From Chrysopilus asiliformis (Eukaryota; Arthropoda; Insecta; Diptera; Rhagionidae): DNA of 64,000 bases. A program made the position numbers and the translations under genes. Positions 1-12,292 of the stretch are shown here, in pieces (within the stretch, counting starts at the first letter, position 1; every line of letters begins with the position of its first letter). Below the pieces are notes generated by a model. The model was given only the letters and a program-made list of their open reading frames with translations. It was not told where the DNA came from and ran no database searches. The stretch is taken from assembly GCA_964034945.1 (NCBI GenBank), contig OZ035962.1, positions 75,097,597 through 75,161,596 on the forward strand, written 5' to 3'.

Positions 1-3000
1 GCTACTCGAGCCTTAAGGTCTGGTCCCTTGACAACCTCGAGAACGACTCCCATCACCCATTTAGTTGATGGTAACTTGTCGTCTGCTATGAGAACGACAT
101 CATTTACTTCTAGATTCGGTTTTTCGTCTTGCCACTTTTGACGCTGTTGGAGTGAATGGATATATTCGATCGAGAACCTCTTCCAAAAGTGTTCTGTCAT
201 TTGACTGATTTTTTGCCAATTGGACAATCGGTTTTGGGGAATCTCAATCAGAGATGGTTCCGCCGGGGCGACTATTGGACCACCAGTCAAAAAGTGTCCT
301 GGGGTCAGTGGCGATGGGTCGTTGGGATCGATGGATAATGGCGAAATGGGTCTGGAATTCAATATTCCTTCCACCTGGACAATGAGAGTGTGCAATTCTT
401 CGTAGGACAGACAGACATTGGACGCGACACGTTTTAAGTGATGCTTGAGAGACTTTACCGAGCTCTCCCACAGTCCTCCAAAATTAGGAGCTCGAGGGGG
501 AATGAACCTCCATACAATTTCTTGTACCGTGCAAAATTGTTGAATTTCCTTGAACTCGCTCTGTTCATTGAAAAGTCTGTACCATTCCCGAAGTTCGTTA
601 CGCGCGCCCACAAAATTGGTGGCGTTGTCTGACCAAATCTGATAAGGTTTACCGCGCCGAAAGATAAACCGTTTTAGACACGCGATAAAACACTCGGTCG
701 ACAAGGCGGACAAAATTTCCAGGTGAATTCCCTTGGTCACAAAGCAAACAAATGTTGCCACATAGACCTTGGTGCCTGGGGACTTTCGTTGTCCCTTGTT
801 TTTTACCAAAAATGGACCACAAAGGTCCACGCCCGTATTAGTAAACGGTCGAGAGGGTGTGACCCTTTCAGCGGGAAGATTACCCATGATTTGCTGTGTA
901 ACTTGCGGCTTTGCTTTAAAGCAACAAATGCATGTACGAACACATTGGCGAGCTGTGCCCTTTGCATTAATGGGCCAAAATCTTTGTCGTACCAATGCGA
1001 CTAACAATTGTGGTCCAGCATGTAGATGCTGTCGGTGATAGTGTCGAAACACTAGAGTCGTAAAATGTGAATGGGCCGGGAGCAGAATTTGATGTTTTAC
1101 GTCATATTCAAGATCCGAATTCTGCAGTCTGCCTCCTACGCGTAGTACTTCGCGAGAGTCGATGAATGGCTTCAGTGATATAATTGGACTATTACGCGAA
1201 AGTTGTCTATTTAATCTCAGGTCCTTTATTTCGTTCGTAAAGGCCTTATTTTGCACAAACTTTACAATAGTCATCAAAGAGGCGTTTAACTCGGCGATAG
1301 ATAATTCTCCCTTGATACGGGACTCGAGAGGTCTAGATGCATTTTTATAAAATCTCAGACAGTATGCGATGGATCGTAATAATCGATCGTATGAACTAAA
1401 TCGTTCAATAAACTGAAACTCCTTTTCTTTAGAGTCTTGATTGGTTGTGACGAGAGAAATGTCTTCATTTTTTAATTCAAAATGATTGTCATCCGTGGGT
1501 CTCACAACAAAATTGCAGATGTTTGTCTCGAAATGCAACTGATTCGCACTCAAAAACTGCGGACCGTTCCACCATATTTCAAGATCACGAAGTTCTGATG
1601 GCATGATTCCGCGAGAAATGTAATCTGCGGGATTTTCTGTAGTACTAACATGGTTCCATGCAAAATTGATAGTGCTTTCTTGGATTTCATTGACCCTATT
1701 GGCCACGAACGTTTTCAATCTGTGCGGTGGCGTTTGAATCCAAGCCAACGCGATGGTGGAGTCTGACCAAAGATAAACGTCATCAAAGTCAATGTCGATA
1801 GTTTTTAATACGGATGACACCAGTCGCGACAGTAATAGGGCTGCGCACAGTTCTAGGCGGGGTATCGATATTACCTTTATCGGTGCCACACGAGTTTTAC
1901 TGCAAAGTAATTTTACAGCACACATTGAATTGTGGTCAATGCTACGCACGTACAGACATGCCCCATAACCCTTTTCAGACGCATCTGAAAACCCATGTAA
2001 TTGGATAGTTTTGGGGTTATCGATTAGAATCCGTCGATCGAGTTTAATGTTTTGAACCTCGAAAAGCTCACAGCGATAGGCGTTCCATTGATCACTCAAT
2101 TCTATAGGAATTGGATCGTCCCAATGCAAATGGGATTTCCATAAGTTTTGTACGAAGATTTTCGCTGTAATAATTGTCGGGGCTAGAAGTCCAAGCGGAT
2201 CGTATAATTTAGCAATACCCGAGAGAATTAGTCTCTTCGAAACGTAATCATTCCCTTCAATGGATGGAACTTTAAATTTGAAGACATCGGCCTTCGGCAG
2301 CCAAATGAGGCCCAAGGTTTTCAAGCATTCGTCCGAGCTTGATTCGTCCGATGTCAAGACTTCCCTGTCTTCCAAAGGAATGTCCTTTAGAACACGCATG
2401 TCGTTCGAACTCCATTTGTGAAGCTTAAAACAACCACGCCACAGAAGCGTCTTTAATTGATGTGTGTTTGCGATAGTTTCGTTTAGGTCGTCTGATCCAG
2501 AGAGAACATCATCAACGTAAAAGTCCCTCTGAACAATAGCTGCGGCTTTTGGAAAATGTTTGCCTTCATCTGTGGCTAGTTGAGACAGACAGCGAGTAGC
2601 AATATACGGAGCAGGTTTTGTCCCAAAAGTCACCGTGGTAAGTTCGTATGTCTGCAAAGGATCGTTACTGGTTTCACGCCAGACAACTCGTTGCAAAGGC
2701 GTCTGCCTCGATTCGATTTTTATTTGTCTGTACATTTGGTTAACATCGCTCGTAAAGACAAACTTATGCTTGCGAAATCGTATTATTATCTCGAAACAGG
2801 ATTGTTGAATTGTGGGACCCGTACAAGTAATATCATTGAGCGAAACGCCTGTTGAGCTTTTCGCGCTCGCATTGAAAACAACCCTGAGCTTTGTTGTTGA
2901 ACTCGTAGGTTTAATTACCGCGTGGTGGGGTAAATAGAACGAAGGTGGTTGTGATACGTTAGGGTCTTCGTTGATTGGTTTCATATGACCCTTTGTAATG

Positions 3001-5300
3001 TAATCCTGAATGACATCACAATATTGTTTTTTAAATGAAGGATCCCGGTCGAATCGTCGATTCAAGCTAAGAAAACAATTCACAGCCTGTTGCTTGGATT
3101 CTCCCAGATCCCCTACATTTTGTTTAAGAGGGAGCGACACTGTGTAGCGTCCCTGGTCATTCCGTGATACGGTTTTTCGAAAGTGGTCCTCACAAAATGT
3201 CTCTTCCTGCGAAAGGAACCTTTTGTCTGGTATGTGTTCGATGTCGAAAAGATTCTTTAATGATTGTTGAAGTTCCTCATCTTTGTCCTTCACTCTTTCT
3301 GTAGATAGAGAAAAACTCGCATGAGTATCTTCCGTCAACGATCCAACACATAACCAGCCAAATACTGTCTTTTGGAAATGTGGTTGATTGTTTTTTAATA
3401 CAATTTTTCCTGACTGGAAAAGGTCGAAGAACTTCTCTCCCCCTATGAGCATGTCTACGGGTCTAGAGATATTAAAGCATGGATCCGCAAGGATTATATT
3501 TCGAGGAATGTTCCACTTTGAAATATTGAAACTTGATTGTGGAAGGGTCTCAGAAATGGTCTCAACAATGTTACAAACCAAATCTGTTTGGAATATCGAT
3601 GTTTTCGACTTAATGTGAACACACATGGTCTCTGAAATTCGCGTTTGGGTGTTATTAATACCGATGCTTGACGACGGCTGATTTTGTCGAATAAGCCTTA
3701 TTTGCGAAGCGAAACGATCAGTTATATAGTTGGATGTGCTCGCATTGTCGAGTAAAGCGCGACATTCTTGGTATTTTCCGCGATTGTCACGAACGAAAAC
3801 GATTGCCGTCGAAAGTATGACTTGTTTGATTTTGGCTTTGTCATGTGAATGAAAATTTTGTGAATCCCTGCTAGGTGTTTCTGTTGAAGAAGACACACTG
3901 GGCAGAGCCGTTGAAGGTTGTGCCGACAACGCTGATGATTGATTGTGATTTAGATGATGCAACAACGTATGGTGTTTATTATTGCATATCTTACAAGAAC
4001 GAGAAGTGCAACCCTTTGAACCATGTTCATTACTTCTCAAACAATTAATGCAAAGATTGGCCTGCTTTACTTTGTCGAATCTGCCATGAGTATCCATTTG
4101 CAAAAACTTCGGGCACATATAAAGCCAATGGTGTTGGTTTGGACAAAGCAAACACAATCCAGGTTGCATATTGGGTGCATTGAAATGTTTTATACGACTA
4201 GGTTCTGATTTGTTTACAGTATTGTTGGACACAAATGTCGAAGTAGGAATGCTGTTTGCAGACCTGGTTTTGTAACCAGAAAATGATTTGGAATTGGATA
4301 AATGATGCTGAACATTAGAAGATTGTTTGGTTTCTACAATAGCGCGTTGAAGAATTCGACACTGGCGTTTTAAGAATTCTACAAATTGCTCCCAAGTGGG
4401 TACTGTGTTGTTAGGAATATCCTTTTCCCATTCCATTCTTAACCGGGTAGTAAGTTTATTAAGAACGATATTGATAAGCAACACTTCCGAAAGCTTGTCA
4501 ACCAAATAACCGATAGCCGAAAGTGATGTGACGTGAGAATGACACGAATTTACCAGATCGATCAATTCTTGATAACTGTCTTTTGAAACACGAGGAAGAT
4601 CCAAAATACCTTTTACATGGACATCAATCATTGAACGTCTGTCATCATTATCGTCACATAACTTTTTCCAGGCATTGTGATAACCTTCGGACGTATATGC
4701 AACGAAACCAATAGAAGCCTTTGCTTTTCCCTTCAATTTGCCTAGCAAATATGTGAGTTTAAGCGTATCGGGGATGTTTGAATTCTCATGGATCAATGTT
4801 TTGAATGCTTCCCGGAATTCAAGCCAATTTATACGTGTGCCATCGTAGTCTGGGATTTTTGGTTCTGGCAATTTAGGAATGAAAGGGATCGAAACATGGT
4901 TAGAATTTGTCTGAACTGGATTGGAACCAGCGGACACCCTCAACAAATCCTTCAATTTTGCGAAAAGTGAATACCACTCTTCCGAAAACTCCCCACAATT
5001 GCCCGAAAATTCATCGAAGAAAGAATCTCCCTGAACGCACGCAAGATCGTCAATCAACTCACTCCATCTCCTCTCAATCTCATCAAATGTGGATAAACGA
5101 ACTTGAAGATCACAAACCGGAATATCCGAGTCGTTCGGGAATCTGCCAAGGAATGATTTAATATGACCAATTTTTATTTTCAAGGCATTGAGCTTTTTAG
5201 TCAGACTGCTTAATTTAATGTCATTTTCACTCAATTCCTCCAAAACACTATTTTCCCGATCTGTATCATCTTTATTTTGCCGTTTTCCCTGGCGAGGCAT
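1..5300 (-). CDS. BEL/Pao LTR-retrotransposon polyprotein (gag-pol), C-terminus cut by window edge
   Basis: One open frame of about 1766 codons runs from an ATG at 5300 to the window edge. Domain order is that of BEL/Pao. A gag-like DUF1759 region lies near residues 140-290 (W159 in DGTRINWLEF) and Cys/His zinc clusters near 385-452. The aspartic protease has D518-N-A-S where D-S/T-G is usual. Reverse transcriptase has VVFNASAK and YVDD (928-931). RNase H/A17 has HGFSDASEKGYGACLY (D1106). The integrase has an HHCC zinc region, then D1492, D1558 and E1612, followed by a DUF5641-like tail. Only the last few dozen residues appear to be missing. Motifs at 4826, 3749, 2519, 1997, 887, 629 and 467 are all in the frame of the ATG, so I see no frameshift. 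It would make the capsid and the enzymes for reverse transcription and integration. The intact frame suggests a young copy. Confidence 0.95.
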   Translation of the reverse strand, partial: MPRQGKRQNKDDTDRENSVLEELSENDIKLSSLTKKLNALKIKIGHIKSFLGRFPNDSDIPVCDLQVRLSTFDEIERRWSELIDDLACVQGDSFFDEFSGNCGEFSEEWYSLFAKLKDLLRVSAGSNPVQTNSNHVSIPFIPKLPEPKIPDYDGTRINWLEFREAFKTLIHENSNIPDTLKLTYLLGKLKGKAKASIGFVAYTSEGYHNAWKKLCDDNDDRRSMIDVHVKGILDLPRVSKDSYQELIDLVNSCHSHVTSLSAIGYLVDKLSEVLLINIVLNKLTTRLRMEWEKDIPNNTVPTWEQFVEFLKRQCRILQRAIVETKQSSNVQHHLSNSKSFSGYKTRSANSIPTSTFVSNNTVNKSEPSRIKHFNAPNMQPGLCLLCPNQHHWLYMCPKFLQMDTHGRFDKVKQANLCINCLRSNEHGSKGCTSRSCKICNNKHHTLLHHLNHNQSSALSAQPSTALPSVSSSTETPSRDSQNFHSHDKAKIKQVILSTAIVFVRDNRGKYQECRALLDNASTSNYITDRFASQIRLIRQNQPSSSIGINNTQTRISETMCVHIKSKTSIFQTDLVCNIVETISETLPQSSFNISKWNIPRNIILADPCFNISRPVDMLIGGEKFFDLFQSGKIVLKNNQPHFQKTVFGWLCVGSLTEDTHASFSLSTERVKDKDEELQQSLKNLFDIEHIPDKRFLSQEETFCEDHFRKTVSRNDQGRYTVSLPLKQNVGDLGESKQQAVNCFLSLNRRFDRDPSFKKQYCDVIQDYITKGHMKPINEDPNVSQPPSFYLPHHAVIKPTSSTTKLRVVFNASAKSSTGVSLNDITCTGPTIQQSCFEIIIRFRKHKFVFTSDVNQMYRQIKIESRQTPLQRVVWRETSNDPLQTYELTTVTFGTKPAPYIATRCLSQLATDEGKHFPKAAAIVQRDFYVDDVLSGSDDLNETIANTHQLKTLLWRGCFKLHKWSSNDMRVLKDIPLEDREVLTSDESSSDECLKTLGLIWLPKADVFKFKVPSIEGNDYVSKRLILSGIAKLYDPLGLLAPTIITAKIFVQNLWKSHLHWDDPIPIELSDQWNAYRCELFEVQNIKLDRRILIDNPKTIQLHGFSDASEKGYGACLYVRSIDHNSMCAVKLLCSKTRVAPIKVISIPRLELCAALLLSRLVSSVLKTIDIDFDDVYLWSDSTIALAWIQTPPHRLKTFVANRVNEIQESTINFAWNHVSTTENPADYISRGIMPSELRDLEIWWNGPQFLSANQLHFETNICNFVVRPTDDNHFELKNEDISLVTTNQDSKEKEFQFIERFSSYDRLLRSIAYCLRFYKNASRPLESRIKGELSIAELNASLMTIVKFVQNKAFTNEIKDLRLNRQLSRNSPIISLKPFIDSREVLRVGGRLQNSDLEYDVKHQILLPAHSHFTTLVFRHYHRQHLHAGPQLLVALVRQRFWPINAKGTARQCVRTCICCFKAKPQVTQQIMGNLPAERVTPSRPFTNTGVDLCGPFLVKNKGQRKSPGTKVYVATFVCFVTKGIHLEILSALSTECFIACLKRFIFRRGKPYQIWSDNATNFVGARNELREWYRLFNEQSEFKEIQQFCTVQEIVWRFIPPRAPNFGGLWESSVKSLKHHLKRVASNVCLSYEELHTLIVQVEGILNSRPISPLSIDPNDPSPLTPGHFLTGGPIVAPAEPSLIEIPQNRLSNWQKISQMTEHFWKRFSIEYIHSLQQRQKWQDEKPNLEVNDVVLIADDKLPSTKWVMGVVLEVVKGPDLKARV

Positions 5301-6298
5301 TGCAAAGCGAAATTACCGAATTTATTTATTACAAGAATGAAATGAGAATTTCTTTACATAAAATTTTATACCTGACTGTACTATCAAGTTTTGTTTGTTA
5401 ATGTTCCTGGAATGTTGAAACGGTTGAGACTGAAGCGGCGATGGTGCTGTCGCTTTCTTACTCGTGTGATGTTGAGTAATTCCCCTGATGATGCGGTGAA
5501 ACAAAAAACAAATGAAGCGAATGATGTCGAAATGAAAGATGTGATGTTCGATAGTTGTCTCGTTTTGCTCACACTATGTTGAGCACGTTGAAACTAACAA
5601 AACCAAATGAAGCGATACGAAACGAAATGTGTGATGTTCGATAGTTGTTTCGTTTTGCTCACACTATGTTGAGCACGTTGAAACTAACAAAACCAAATGA
5701 AGCGATATGAAACGAAAGGTGTGATGTTCGATAGTTGTTTCGTTTTGCTCACACTATGTTGAGCACGTTGAAACCAACACAACCAAAGGAAGCGGATGTG
5801 AAACGAAAGATGTAATGTTCGATAGTTGTTTCGTTTTGCTCACACTATGTTGAGCACGTTGAAACCAGCCAAACCAATATGGCGTCGAAAATTGTAAATC
5901 GCCAGAATTTGCAGCGATGATGATGAATAAAGTTCCCGAATATCAACTCGATGGCGAAAGTGATGATTATTCAGCTTCGAGACGAAAATTTCAGGATCCA
6001 GCGACGAAACGAAAGATGCTGGACGAAACGAAAGATGGTTGAAAGCCGCAAATCCCACGATGTGCCACAAAAATGCCAATAACCGATCACAAAACGAAAA
6101 TGCAAATATTCGGCTCGTTTGGACCAAATGGATGATCGATAGATTAATGTTTTATCGAGTAGTGGACTGTATTTTTTACTATGATCGGCGATGAATAAAA
6201 CAAAGCGTTCGAATTATATTTTATTTATTATACGTCTTGCTGGCTCGAATGTTCGATGAATACTAAAAATTGTTAGAGTGAGAGAGCACGGTTTAACA
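5301..6298 (-). mobile_element. Presumed 5' leader and LTR of the BEL/Pao element
   Basis: This is the DNA upstream of the polyprotein ATG on the minus strand. It contains no coding frame I trust, a tandem array (separate entry) and minus-strand AATAAA motifs near 5325-5335 and 6210. A minus-strand TGTTAAACC at 6298-6290 could be the LTR 5' end, since BEL LTRs often begin TGTT, but the 3' LTR is outside the window. Neither LTR boundary nor primer-binding site can be fixed. Confidence 0.5.
5503..5877. repeat. 90-bp tandem array in the BEL leader/LTR
   Basis: Units start at 5541, 5631, 5721 and 5812 (periods 90, 90, 91), each containing GATGTTCGATAGTTGT and CTATGTTGAGCACGTTGAAA. A diverged partial unit precedes them from 5503, and the last unit fades out near 5877. 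Units 1-3 are nearly identical. Inside an LTR such arrays usually sit in U3 and can carry repeated transcription-factor sites; here that role is inference. Confidence 0.85.
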
Positions 6299-7264
6299 AA
6301 GCGTCTTTTGGAATTTTTCTAAAAAAAAGGTGCATTTTATCCAAACATCGGTAAAGACAAAAAATGTTTAGAATATCGTACCGCAAATATTTACTGCCCA
6401 TTGAAATTTTGTGCATATCCCAAAGGTTTAGAATGTTGTGTATCAGTCCTGCTTGTATGAAATGCAAAAGACCGCTTACTCTTGTATGTGTTATATCAAA
6501 AATATTAACTTGTTACATTCGACAGTTGTTAGTTCGAATGTGTAATAAAATCCATATGAAATATGACAATAGTCTCCTTGAAATTAGAAATATTTTAAAT
6601 CGCGTAGCCAGTAGCTGGTAATCCTCTTAGATCTTAAGAGTTTTAATATTCACAAGATACCGTCTGGTTTTGCTAAATTTGACATTAAATTATACACAAT
6701 ACATTGTTAAATTAATTTTTGTTATCCTATTTAAAATAAACTTTGTTATTTGATTAAATGACAAAGTGAAAGCTATTTTCTTAAATTTATAAACACAAGT
6801 CATCTACATTTTGACGATTAGATCTTTCGGTTTCTAAACAAAGCATTCTCGGAAAAGTTGTTAAGAACTGTCAGTCAAATTGAATGAGAATCCTGGATGA
6901 ACATTTTTGGCCCAATTTGATGTGCTCCAAAAAACAAACACCAAAACAATCAACAGTGTAGTAGCTTTTAAATATAGCATTTGAATATAATATGGTGTTT
7001 GATGTTTTAATCAGCAGAATTTTGATAACAGTTAATGCTATTTGAGAAATTAAATTTTTTAACATATCCGAATATGCAAGCGTCAGAAGGGTTTTTTTTT
7101 GTAAATAAACATATATTTATTTATATTTTCTCACATGGCAGAGTGTTTGTTGATTTAACGGCATGAAACGAGAAATTTTGTTTTTCTTCATAATGTGTAT
7201 ACATTATGTGCCTAATTAATAACCCATTATTTAGAAGCTTTGGGACAAATGCATAAATTCAAAA
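6299..7264. other. AT-rich DNA without recognised features
   Basis: Only short frames without recognisable domains on either strand, no TIR pair and no tandem array seen. Confidence 0.6.
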
Positions 7265-7266
7265 TA

Positions 7267-8091
7267 CAGTAATCCCCCGCTATACGGACGCTCGTTTTAC
7301 GGAAATTCGAAGTTACGGACATGACTAATATAGGAACAAATTCGCTATACGGATCAAAAAAATTCGCTATTACGGACAAAAAAAATTTTTTTTTTGAATC
7401 ACAGAAAAAAATCAAAAAAAAGTCCTCCATAATTATGTTGTATTTATTGTAAATGTACATACTTAATTTCTCCGAAATTTCTGACACATTTTGTGTATAC
7501 ACAAAAGAGAATTAAAAAAAGGCAATAAAAAACTGCAGTGCGGTGTATTTTTAAAAAATCTATTTGCTATTCTTAAGCGAGAACTCCAATTGGGCAGAGG
7601 CAGCAGCAGAGGCAGAAGCAGAAGCAGCAGCAGAAGCAGAATCTGCTTTCTGTCCCACAATGAAATTTGAATTCTGACGAAACTAGCAGAAACCTATGTA
7701 GAAACAGCTACGTTTTTTTGTCCACGGCATGATTTGTCCCATAATATTTTGTTGGTTTTAACATATTCAATTGATTTATGCCCCATTTCAAGTAGTATAA
7801 ATATTTTTTTTCTATAATTATATAGTTTTCTCATTATTCTAGTGGTCAAATAATTATTTTAATATATTATACTAATCTGTCTCGTATTACGGATTTTTTT
7901 GGTACGCAACTATCTATTTTTAATACGATCTTATACTAAAATAGGTTTCTTTTTACGGACATTTCTATTGATTGGAACACATCTATTTATCCCAGTACAA
8001 TCTCATACTAAAATAGGTTTCGTTTTACGGATTTTCGATATACGGACAGTTTCCGTAGAACGCATCCCGTCCGTAAAGCGGGGGATTACTG
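7267..8091. mobile_element. 825-bp TA-flanked TIR element, pogo/Tigger-like, non-autonomous
   Basis: The left end CAGTAATCCCCCGC and right end GCGGGGGATTACTG are inverted copies flanked by TA at 7265-7266 and 8092-8093, the Tc1/mariner/pogo target. The inverted similarity continues as TATACGGAC against GTCCGTAAA. Subterminal variants of TTTTACGGA recur many times, and a roughly 70-bp internal block is duplicated (about 7905-7965 and 7977-8035). A CAG-rich patch lies at 7600-7640. No transposase frame is present. Assignment to a pogo/Tigger-like group rests on end sequence only. Confidence 0.85.
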
Positions 8092-8093
8092 TA

Positions 8094-11000
8094 TAAATAA
8101 TATTCACAAAGACAAAGTCTTAAAAAAATAAAGAGCATATATTAATTTTTTATTTTTTACTTCAATTTAAAAGATTTGATGACACACAGAAAAATTTGGC
8201 GGTGTGAACTCAATTTCATCGGTGTGAACTCCAAATAGGGCCATTTTTAACTTATGAGTTTGACAACTCTGTTCTAGACTTACAGATTTGACTCTTACTC
8301 AACCCCTCCTCCCTGTGATCAGGTTACTTCTTCATGCTGTGGGCAGGTTACTTCTTCAAGGATTCAATGTTGGCGCGTGTTTCTTGACACAACAAATTCT
8401 AACCGGTGACTTCGCAACGGGATCGCAAATTTCTTCCATTATTTGGTAAATTTTTTATAACAATCTGATCGACTAAACCAGGCATCATCACACAGATTGG
8501 CTTTAACAGCGTAGCCACTATAATCGACCTTTAATTGTGTGATGTAATGCTTGTGTGTGCGGCTTCGGATCGCAGGAATAAAACGAATCGTGCTTTGAGT
8601 TGGAATCGAGGCATTATTAGCATGACGCATCTCATTTTAAATCAGTTCGTGTCAAGCCATTGCCGTGAAAGGTTGAGTTTCATTGAACTGTATTTTTATT
8701 TGTAGTGGTTATAAATTTTGATTGTAAAGGAAGCGACAGTTACTTTGATGACCCCTGGACTAAACAATGAGATTGGGTTCTAACTTGAGGGCGGCCTCAA
8801 ACGATGTTATTTTCTAAGGCGACGCTTTAAGCTACATTTTGACGCAGTGCGTCACAAACGCTTCTCTGGCAACTGTTAGGTCAATTTAAGAATGTACATT
8901 AACTTTCGCGTTTGCCTGCGGCACAATTTATTTTAATTATTACGGTATATATGGATTTTTTCAACAACAGAAATTTTCCTGTGGCATTCTTGTATGCCGA
9001 AGAACAAAGATACCCGTTTTTCACCTTTTTTATGGTCGGACTTTCAAAATATCCAAGTAAAAAAAGTTCATTTTTGTTCTTTAGGAAGGGAGGGAGGGCA
9101 TATAAAAATGTTTAAAAATTAAACATTTTTAGAATGGGAGGAAAAATTCAAGTTTTGCCCATTCTAAAAATAGTTAAAATACCAACAAAAAAAAAGAACA
9201 CTTGAAATTTTTCGACGTCGAAAATGTTTATTAGCTCAAATTTTTTTAGAGCTGCCATTTATTGGCATTTTTTGATAAAATAGCAAAAGTTTTGACAGCA
9301 AAACGGCGAGAAGCCAAGCGAGTGAAAGGAAATTTTTTTCGAAAAGATGTATAAACATAGTTCTAATCATGACCCCCTTCCCCCTCGCCCCTCCTCTCCA
9401 TGGTTAAAATCTTGCCCACTCCAATGGGTGGTGTCACTGAATAAAAAGAAAAAAATCTCCTGTATCAGTATTTATAACTGAATTAGGTATGTATGTGTCT
9501 ACGTCGTCACAAAAGATTATGATTGATCCATGAAGTTTTCCAAAGTATTATTCTTTGGAAAATCATATAAATTCATATTTTCATTGCAGAACGCTAATGT
9601 GTGGCTTATTTTAAAGGTAATGATGCCCTCTACCATTTAAAAAAGCGATCAGGAACATTTCTAATTAAACGAACTAAAAGAACAACGAAAATGGACAACG
9701 AAAAAGCCATTTAATTCCTCAATAAATCGACTTACATAAAAATCTTCCAAGGGCGAAGTTCCATTTTTATTTCGGAAAATCTGTCAGTTGCAACCGATGT
9801 CGTTATAAATTATTTTCGCTCTACTTAGATTTTTTAGCACGCAAATGAATATCAATAAAATTCGATACATGACACAACTTTTACCTTCGATACAGCCATC
9901 GAAAAATCATTGCTTTTTCCCCACCATGTCAAGTAATCAAATTACCTTAATCCATAACAAATCAAATTAAGGTAATAAGAATAGTGATTGCTCGATGTGC
10001 GAACCTCTAATTAATGACAAGAAATATGTTCAGCGACACCTGCTAACTGATGTTAAATTATTGACAATGCTACGCTTTCCCCACAAATATACACCTTTCA
10101 TTCGGTGCTGTAATTTGCCGATCTTGAAAATCGATTGAACTTTTATTCAGCCAATATTAAAGGATATGAAATAATTATTATCATACAGGTTCAATGCCTT
10201 CCACAATACCTCAATAACATAGAGCAGATGGTAACTGATCAATAATGTGACACGTGTCCAATGTACATGACTACTTTATGTTGTAAATAATTAATCCCTC
10301 AAATGGATTTAAAAACTCTTCGATTTTTCCTCATTTTTATCCTCGTTTTGTGTGTGTTACTACTCGAAATGAACCTGCATAAATAATAGATTGAAATACG
10401 ACTGAGAACAACAACAAAGGTTAAGCGTTTATAAGTTAGATCTTTGAATTCCAAGCAAAAAAAAACTAACTCTTAGTCCTTTTTTGACACGACTGCTGTT
10501 AGCAAGCTTTTATTTGGTTTCACTTGTATGGGTCAAGTGCTGTAATCTAATTTTGACCCTTTTCCACTCATTCTTCGGACTAAACATTTTGCACACATAC
10601 GTAACTCCGCTGACAATACAATATTTTCAATATGTGATCCTTGTAAAGATAACAGAGTGTCCTGGATAACGGGATTTTTAAAAAAAATGGCGTACGATAG
10701 ACGCCAATCGACCAAACGAGTACCCACCGTGTGAGGTCTTTAATGAAGGAGCTTTGAAAGAACCAAATAGCAACTAAAAGGATGAAATAAAAAAATAAAT
10801 AAATATTTTTTTAAACAAACTTTTATTTTCAAAAAAAAATACTAAAAAAAACTTTTTTTGGGCGTTTTTTATTAATAAAAGCGAGGTCTATTATATGAGG
10901 CTATCAGAGCAAGAGTGGCCTAACCCACATGTCGAAATCGTGATTTTTTTTATGTTTGAATCACTATTGCGAGTGAGTTTCTAGATAAAAATGTTTGGAT

Positions 11001-11138
11001 GCACAAAAGAACATTTCAACATTGAGTAACAAAGTCCACCCAACATTTGTTTTTCCAAAAATTTACAGTCAATAATAGTACAAAAGTGGAAAAGCTTCCA
11101 AAACTCGATTATGTGGCTTGGACCACTTTTGCTCTCAA
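8094..11138. other. Non-coding, AT-rich stretch
   Basis: Short open frames (for example 8912-9115 and 10484-10669) show no domain, no codon pattern and no credible splice context. A short palindrome of AAAAATGTTTAA type is at 9105-9132. It could hold introns or regulatory DNA of the gene at 13.8 kb, but nothing in the sequence shows this. Confidence 0.55.
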
Positions 11139-11443
11139 CGCCTCATATAGGCTTGTTTCTCGGTCTGTTTATCTGTTTATCGCCTCATATAGGCTTGTTT
11201 CTCGGTCAACCACTGAACCGATTTGAATTAAACTTTCAGGGGAGCTTACTGGTATCAAAGAGCGTGTTTTAGATCACAGGTTGGCCCGAGGTTCCTCGTC
11301 CCATCCCTGCTAACTCATGTATCATGAAATCATCAACAGTCACTACCAAAATGCGTCGAAATTACTGAATGAAACTTTCAGAGATTGTTTGTATTGACGT
11401 CATTAAGAAATAAGAATTTTGGCACCAGGGGTGAGGCCCCTAG
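11139..11443 (+). mobile_element. Helitron-like 3' end with a 42-bp tandem duplication
   Basis: The segment ends in AGGGGTGAGGCCCCTAG followed by T, closely resembling the 3' end of the large Helitron at 55966 (GGGGCGCAGCCCCTAG, then T). A short CACC/GGTG stem lies 10 bases before CTAG. The sequence CGCCTCATATAGGCTTG occurs at 11139 and again at 11181, giving a 42-bp tandem duplication. No matching 5'-TC end is visible, so the left limit is only where the repeat begins. Confidence 0.5.
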
Positions 11444-11825
11444 TAAAAACATAAAATATTTATCAAAAAAAAAATTTTCTTTCGCTTTGCCTACAGAAGT
11501 TTCTAAACAGTAGGTATTTCGTCCGTCGGACATGGATATTGACAATGAAAATAGAACCACTGTACTTTCAAAGCACTATGAAAAGCTACAAGAAAAGCAC
11601 TTTTCCGCATTGATATTTGCAAATTTTTCACAAAGTTTAAATTTTACATAACAAATTTTTAATGGTAAAATATTTTCTGCGGGGAAAAATAAGGAAAAAT
11701 AAGCGCTACAGGGATTTTTTTTTCAGAAAGAGCCGCCTTAGGCAGAGATGTTAGATGTCAATGTCAACTACATCCCAAAATTGAAAACTGATTGTGAAAT
11801 TAAAAAAAAAATATTGTGTCAATCA

Positions 11826-12261
11826 TAAAATGAGGGAAGCATATAAATGCTTGGGTCAATCATAGCGAATGCTTGCGCCAACCATACCAAATGCTTGGGA
11901 GTCTTCTCTGTGTCTGTTTCTATTTTCCTCTCTGAGAAACATCTCTATAAAAGTATTCCATTTGTATAGGAGAGGGGGAAGTAGTGGTCCGATCGGATTT
12001 TGATGTATGAATGAGTTACGTAAAATCCTATTTATTCTAAACACATTTTAGCTTAGTAAATTTTTCAAAATGAATCACCGTTCCCGAGAAAATTGCAAAA
12101 AAACTGTTTCGTTTGTATGGGGGAATGGGAAGGAATGGTCCAATTTTGCCCATTCAAGAACTTAGCCTAGCCATTTACGAGAAGTGCGGCTGTACGAATT
12201 TTCAGGTCTTTAGCTCAATCATTGCGAAGGTTATGGTATTCTCGGATGGACAGACGGACAG

Positions 12262-12292
<31 letters not shown>

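Noticed and set aside
1..5300. Many short plus-strand frames over the left 5 kb
   Set aside because: They are shadows of the minus-strand BEL/Pao polyprotein, whose motifs are unambiguous.
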